This document shows positions 6,038 through 6,815 of a stretch of 6,815 bases of DNA, piece by piece. How positions within the stretch are numbered: the stretch's first letter is position 1; each line of letters opens with the position of its first letter. The notes under the pieces are model-generated. The model ran no database searches and was not told the DNA's origin. It saw only the letters and a program-made list of their open reading frames with translations. This DNA comes from Nitrososphaerota archaeon (GTDB lineage Archaea > Thermoproteota > Nitrososphaeria > Nitrososphaerales > JAHFOH01). The position numbers and the translations under genes were made by a program. The stretch is taken from NCBI GenBank assembly GCA_023266955.1, contig JAHFOH010000073.1:1-6815 (forward strand), given 5' to 3'.

Positions 6038-6815
6038 ATGCGCGCCTCAAAAGACCGCCTAGTTAATGATCTGACGGAACTAGGAAAGATTGGATCCTCC
6101 TCCTCAGGTGGGAGAACCAGACTTGTTCTTACGCCCGAGGATTTCGAGGGACGAAAATTTCTCATAAAGCGAATGGAGGAGGCCGGCCTTGCCGTCCGCG
6201 TAGACCAAGTCGGAAACATCATTGGAGTACGCAACGGTCGGGATAATAGTCTCCCCGTAGTCGCTTTCGGCTCTCACATCGACACAGTACCAAATGCGGG
6301 TATGCTTGACGGATGCTACGGCGTCATGGCTGCTTTGGAAGTCGTGCGAACTCTAAATGATAACAAGATCGAGACGAAGCATCCGCTTGAAGTCATTAGC
6401 TTCAGCAACGAGGAGGGTGTTCGGTTTCCAATCATGACAGGGAGTAAGGTGGCCACTGGTGCCATGGATCTCGATACAGCTTATCAACAAAAGGATGTTG
6501 CTGGCATCACCTATCGGCAGGCGCTGGAAAGTGGAGGCCTCTCCATACAATCCCTTGCACCAGCACGTAGAGTAGCAGGGGAGATTAAGTCGTGGGTCGA
6601 GCTTCACATTGAACAGGGTCCAGTGCTGGATTCGGAGAAAGTGAAGATTGGGGTTGTCGAAGCAATCGTTGGGCTAATTCACCTTCTGGTTACGATTCGA
6701 GGGAGAGCGGGGCACTCCGGCACTACTCCAATGTCTGTTCGCAGAGATCCCCTGCTCGCGGCCGGACAAATCATTCTTGAAGTCAACCGAGTTGCTAAGG
6801 AAACTAGCGCAAGAT
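6038..6815 (+). CDS. M20-family N-carbamoyl-amino-acid hydrolase / allantoate amidohydrolase-like enzyme, C-terminus cut by window edge
   Basis: 259 codons are visible before the right edge; relatives are about 400-430 residues, so roughly the last third is missing. The family hydrolyses the carbamoyl group of N-carbamoyl-amino acids, N-carbamoyl-beta-alanine or allantoate, releasing CO2 and ammonia, using two metal ions. Metal and catalytic residues are visible: His80 and Asp82 in GSHIDTVPN, Asp91 in LDGCYGV, the Glu pair 125-126 in SNEEGVRF, and His190 in ELHIEQGPVLD. The dimerisation-domain signature GRAGHSGTTPM follows at 222-232. These motifs separate it from peptidase members of M20, but choosing among carbamoylase, beta-ureidopropionase and allantoate amidohydrolase needs C-terminal residues outside the window. 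ATG at 6038 is the first start in this frame after the malate synthase stop, with GGTG four bases before it. It probably shares a transcript with malate synthase and acts on the product of the divergent cyclic amidohydrolase. Confidence 0.92.
   Translation, partial: MRASKDRLVNDLTELGKIGSSSSGGRTRLVLTPEDFEGRKFLIKRMEEAGLAVRVDQVGNIIGVRNGRDNSLPVVAFGSHIDTVPNAGMLDGCYGVMAALEVVRTLNDNKIETKHPLEVISFSNEEGVRFPIMTGSKVATGAMDLDTAYQQKDVAGITYRQALESGGLSIQSLAPARRVAGEIKSWVELHIEQGPVLDSEKVKIGVVEAIVGLIHLLVTIRGRAGHSGTTPMSVRRDPLLAAGQIILEVNRVAKETSAR

Overview
This window looks like part of an archaeal chromosome of middling GC content. The archaeal call is an inference of moderate strength. It rests on a TATA-box-like element about 27 bases upstream of a TTG start that has no usable Shine-Dalgarno site, on frequent TTG starts, and on GGTGA-type ribosome sites. 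The lineage cannot be named from the sequence alone. No mobile element, CRISPR array, tRNA or rRNA was seen.

Two gene groups diverge from a 131-base intergenic region (4267-4397). The leftward group runs: a dihydropyrimidinase/D-hydantoinase-type amidohydrolase (4266-2884); two tandem MalK/UgpC-type ABC transporter ATPases (2864-1776 and 1759-662), separated by gaps of 19 and 16 bases; then, after a 161-base gap, a lipoyl/biotinyl-domain protein with a second beta-rich domain that leaves the window at base 1. The rightward group is a full-length malate synthase of the A type (4398-5999) followed after 38 bases by an M20-family carbamoylase/allantoate-amidohydrolase-like enzyme (from 6038), cut by the right edge.

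The genes fit a catabolic module. An ABC importer, whose permease and binding protein are not in the window, would bring in a cyclic amide such as a hydantoin, dihydropyrimidine or allantoin-like ureide. The amidohydrolase would open the ring, the M20 enzyme would remove the carbamoyl group, and malate synthase would feed any glyoxylate released into central metabolism. The substrate is not settled by the sequence.

The most striking observation is in the two ATPases. They align without gaps from the N-terminus through the H-loop, and they have lost opposite halves of the ATPase machinery. The first keeps Walker A, Q-loop, Walker B and H-loop but its signature motif reads QSLTN instead of LSGGQ. 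The second keeps a good signature (YSGGE) but has Ala for the Walker A Lys, Glu for the Q-loop Gln and Gln for the catalytic Glu. Paired as a heterodimer they would make one complete ATP site and one dead site. That is an unusually complete division of labour for a MalK-type importer.
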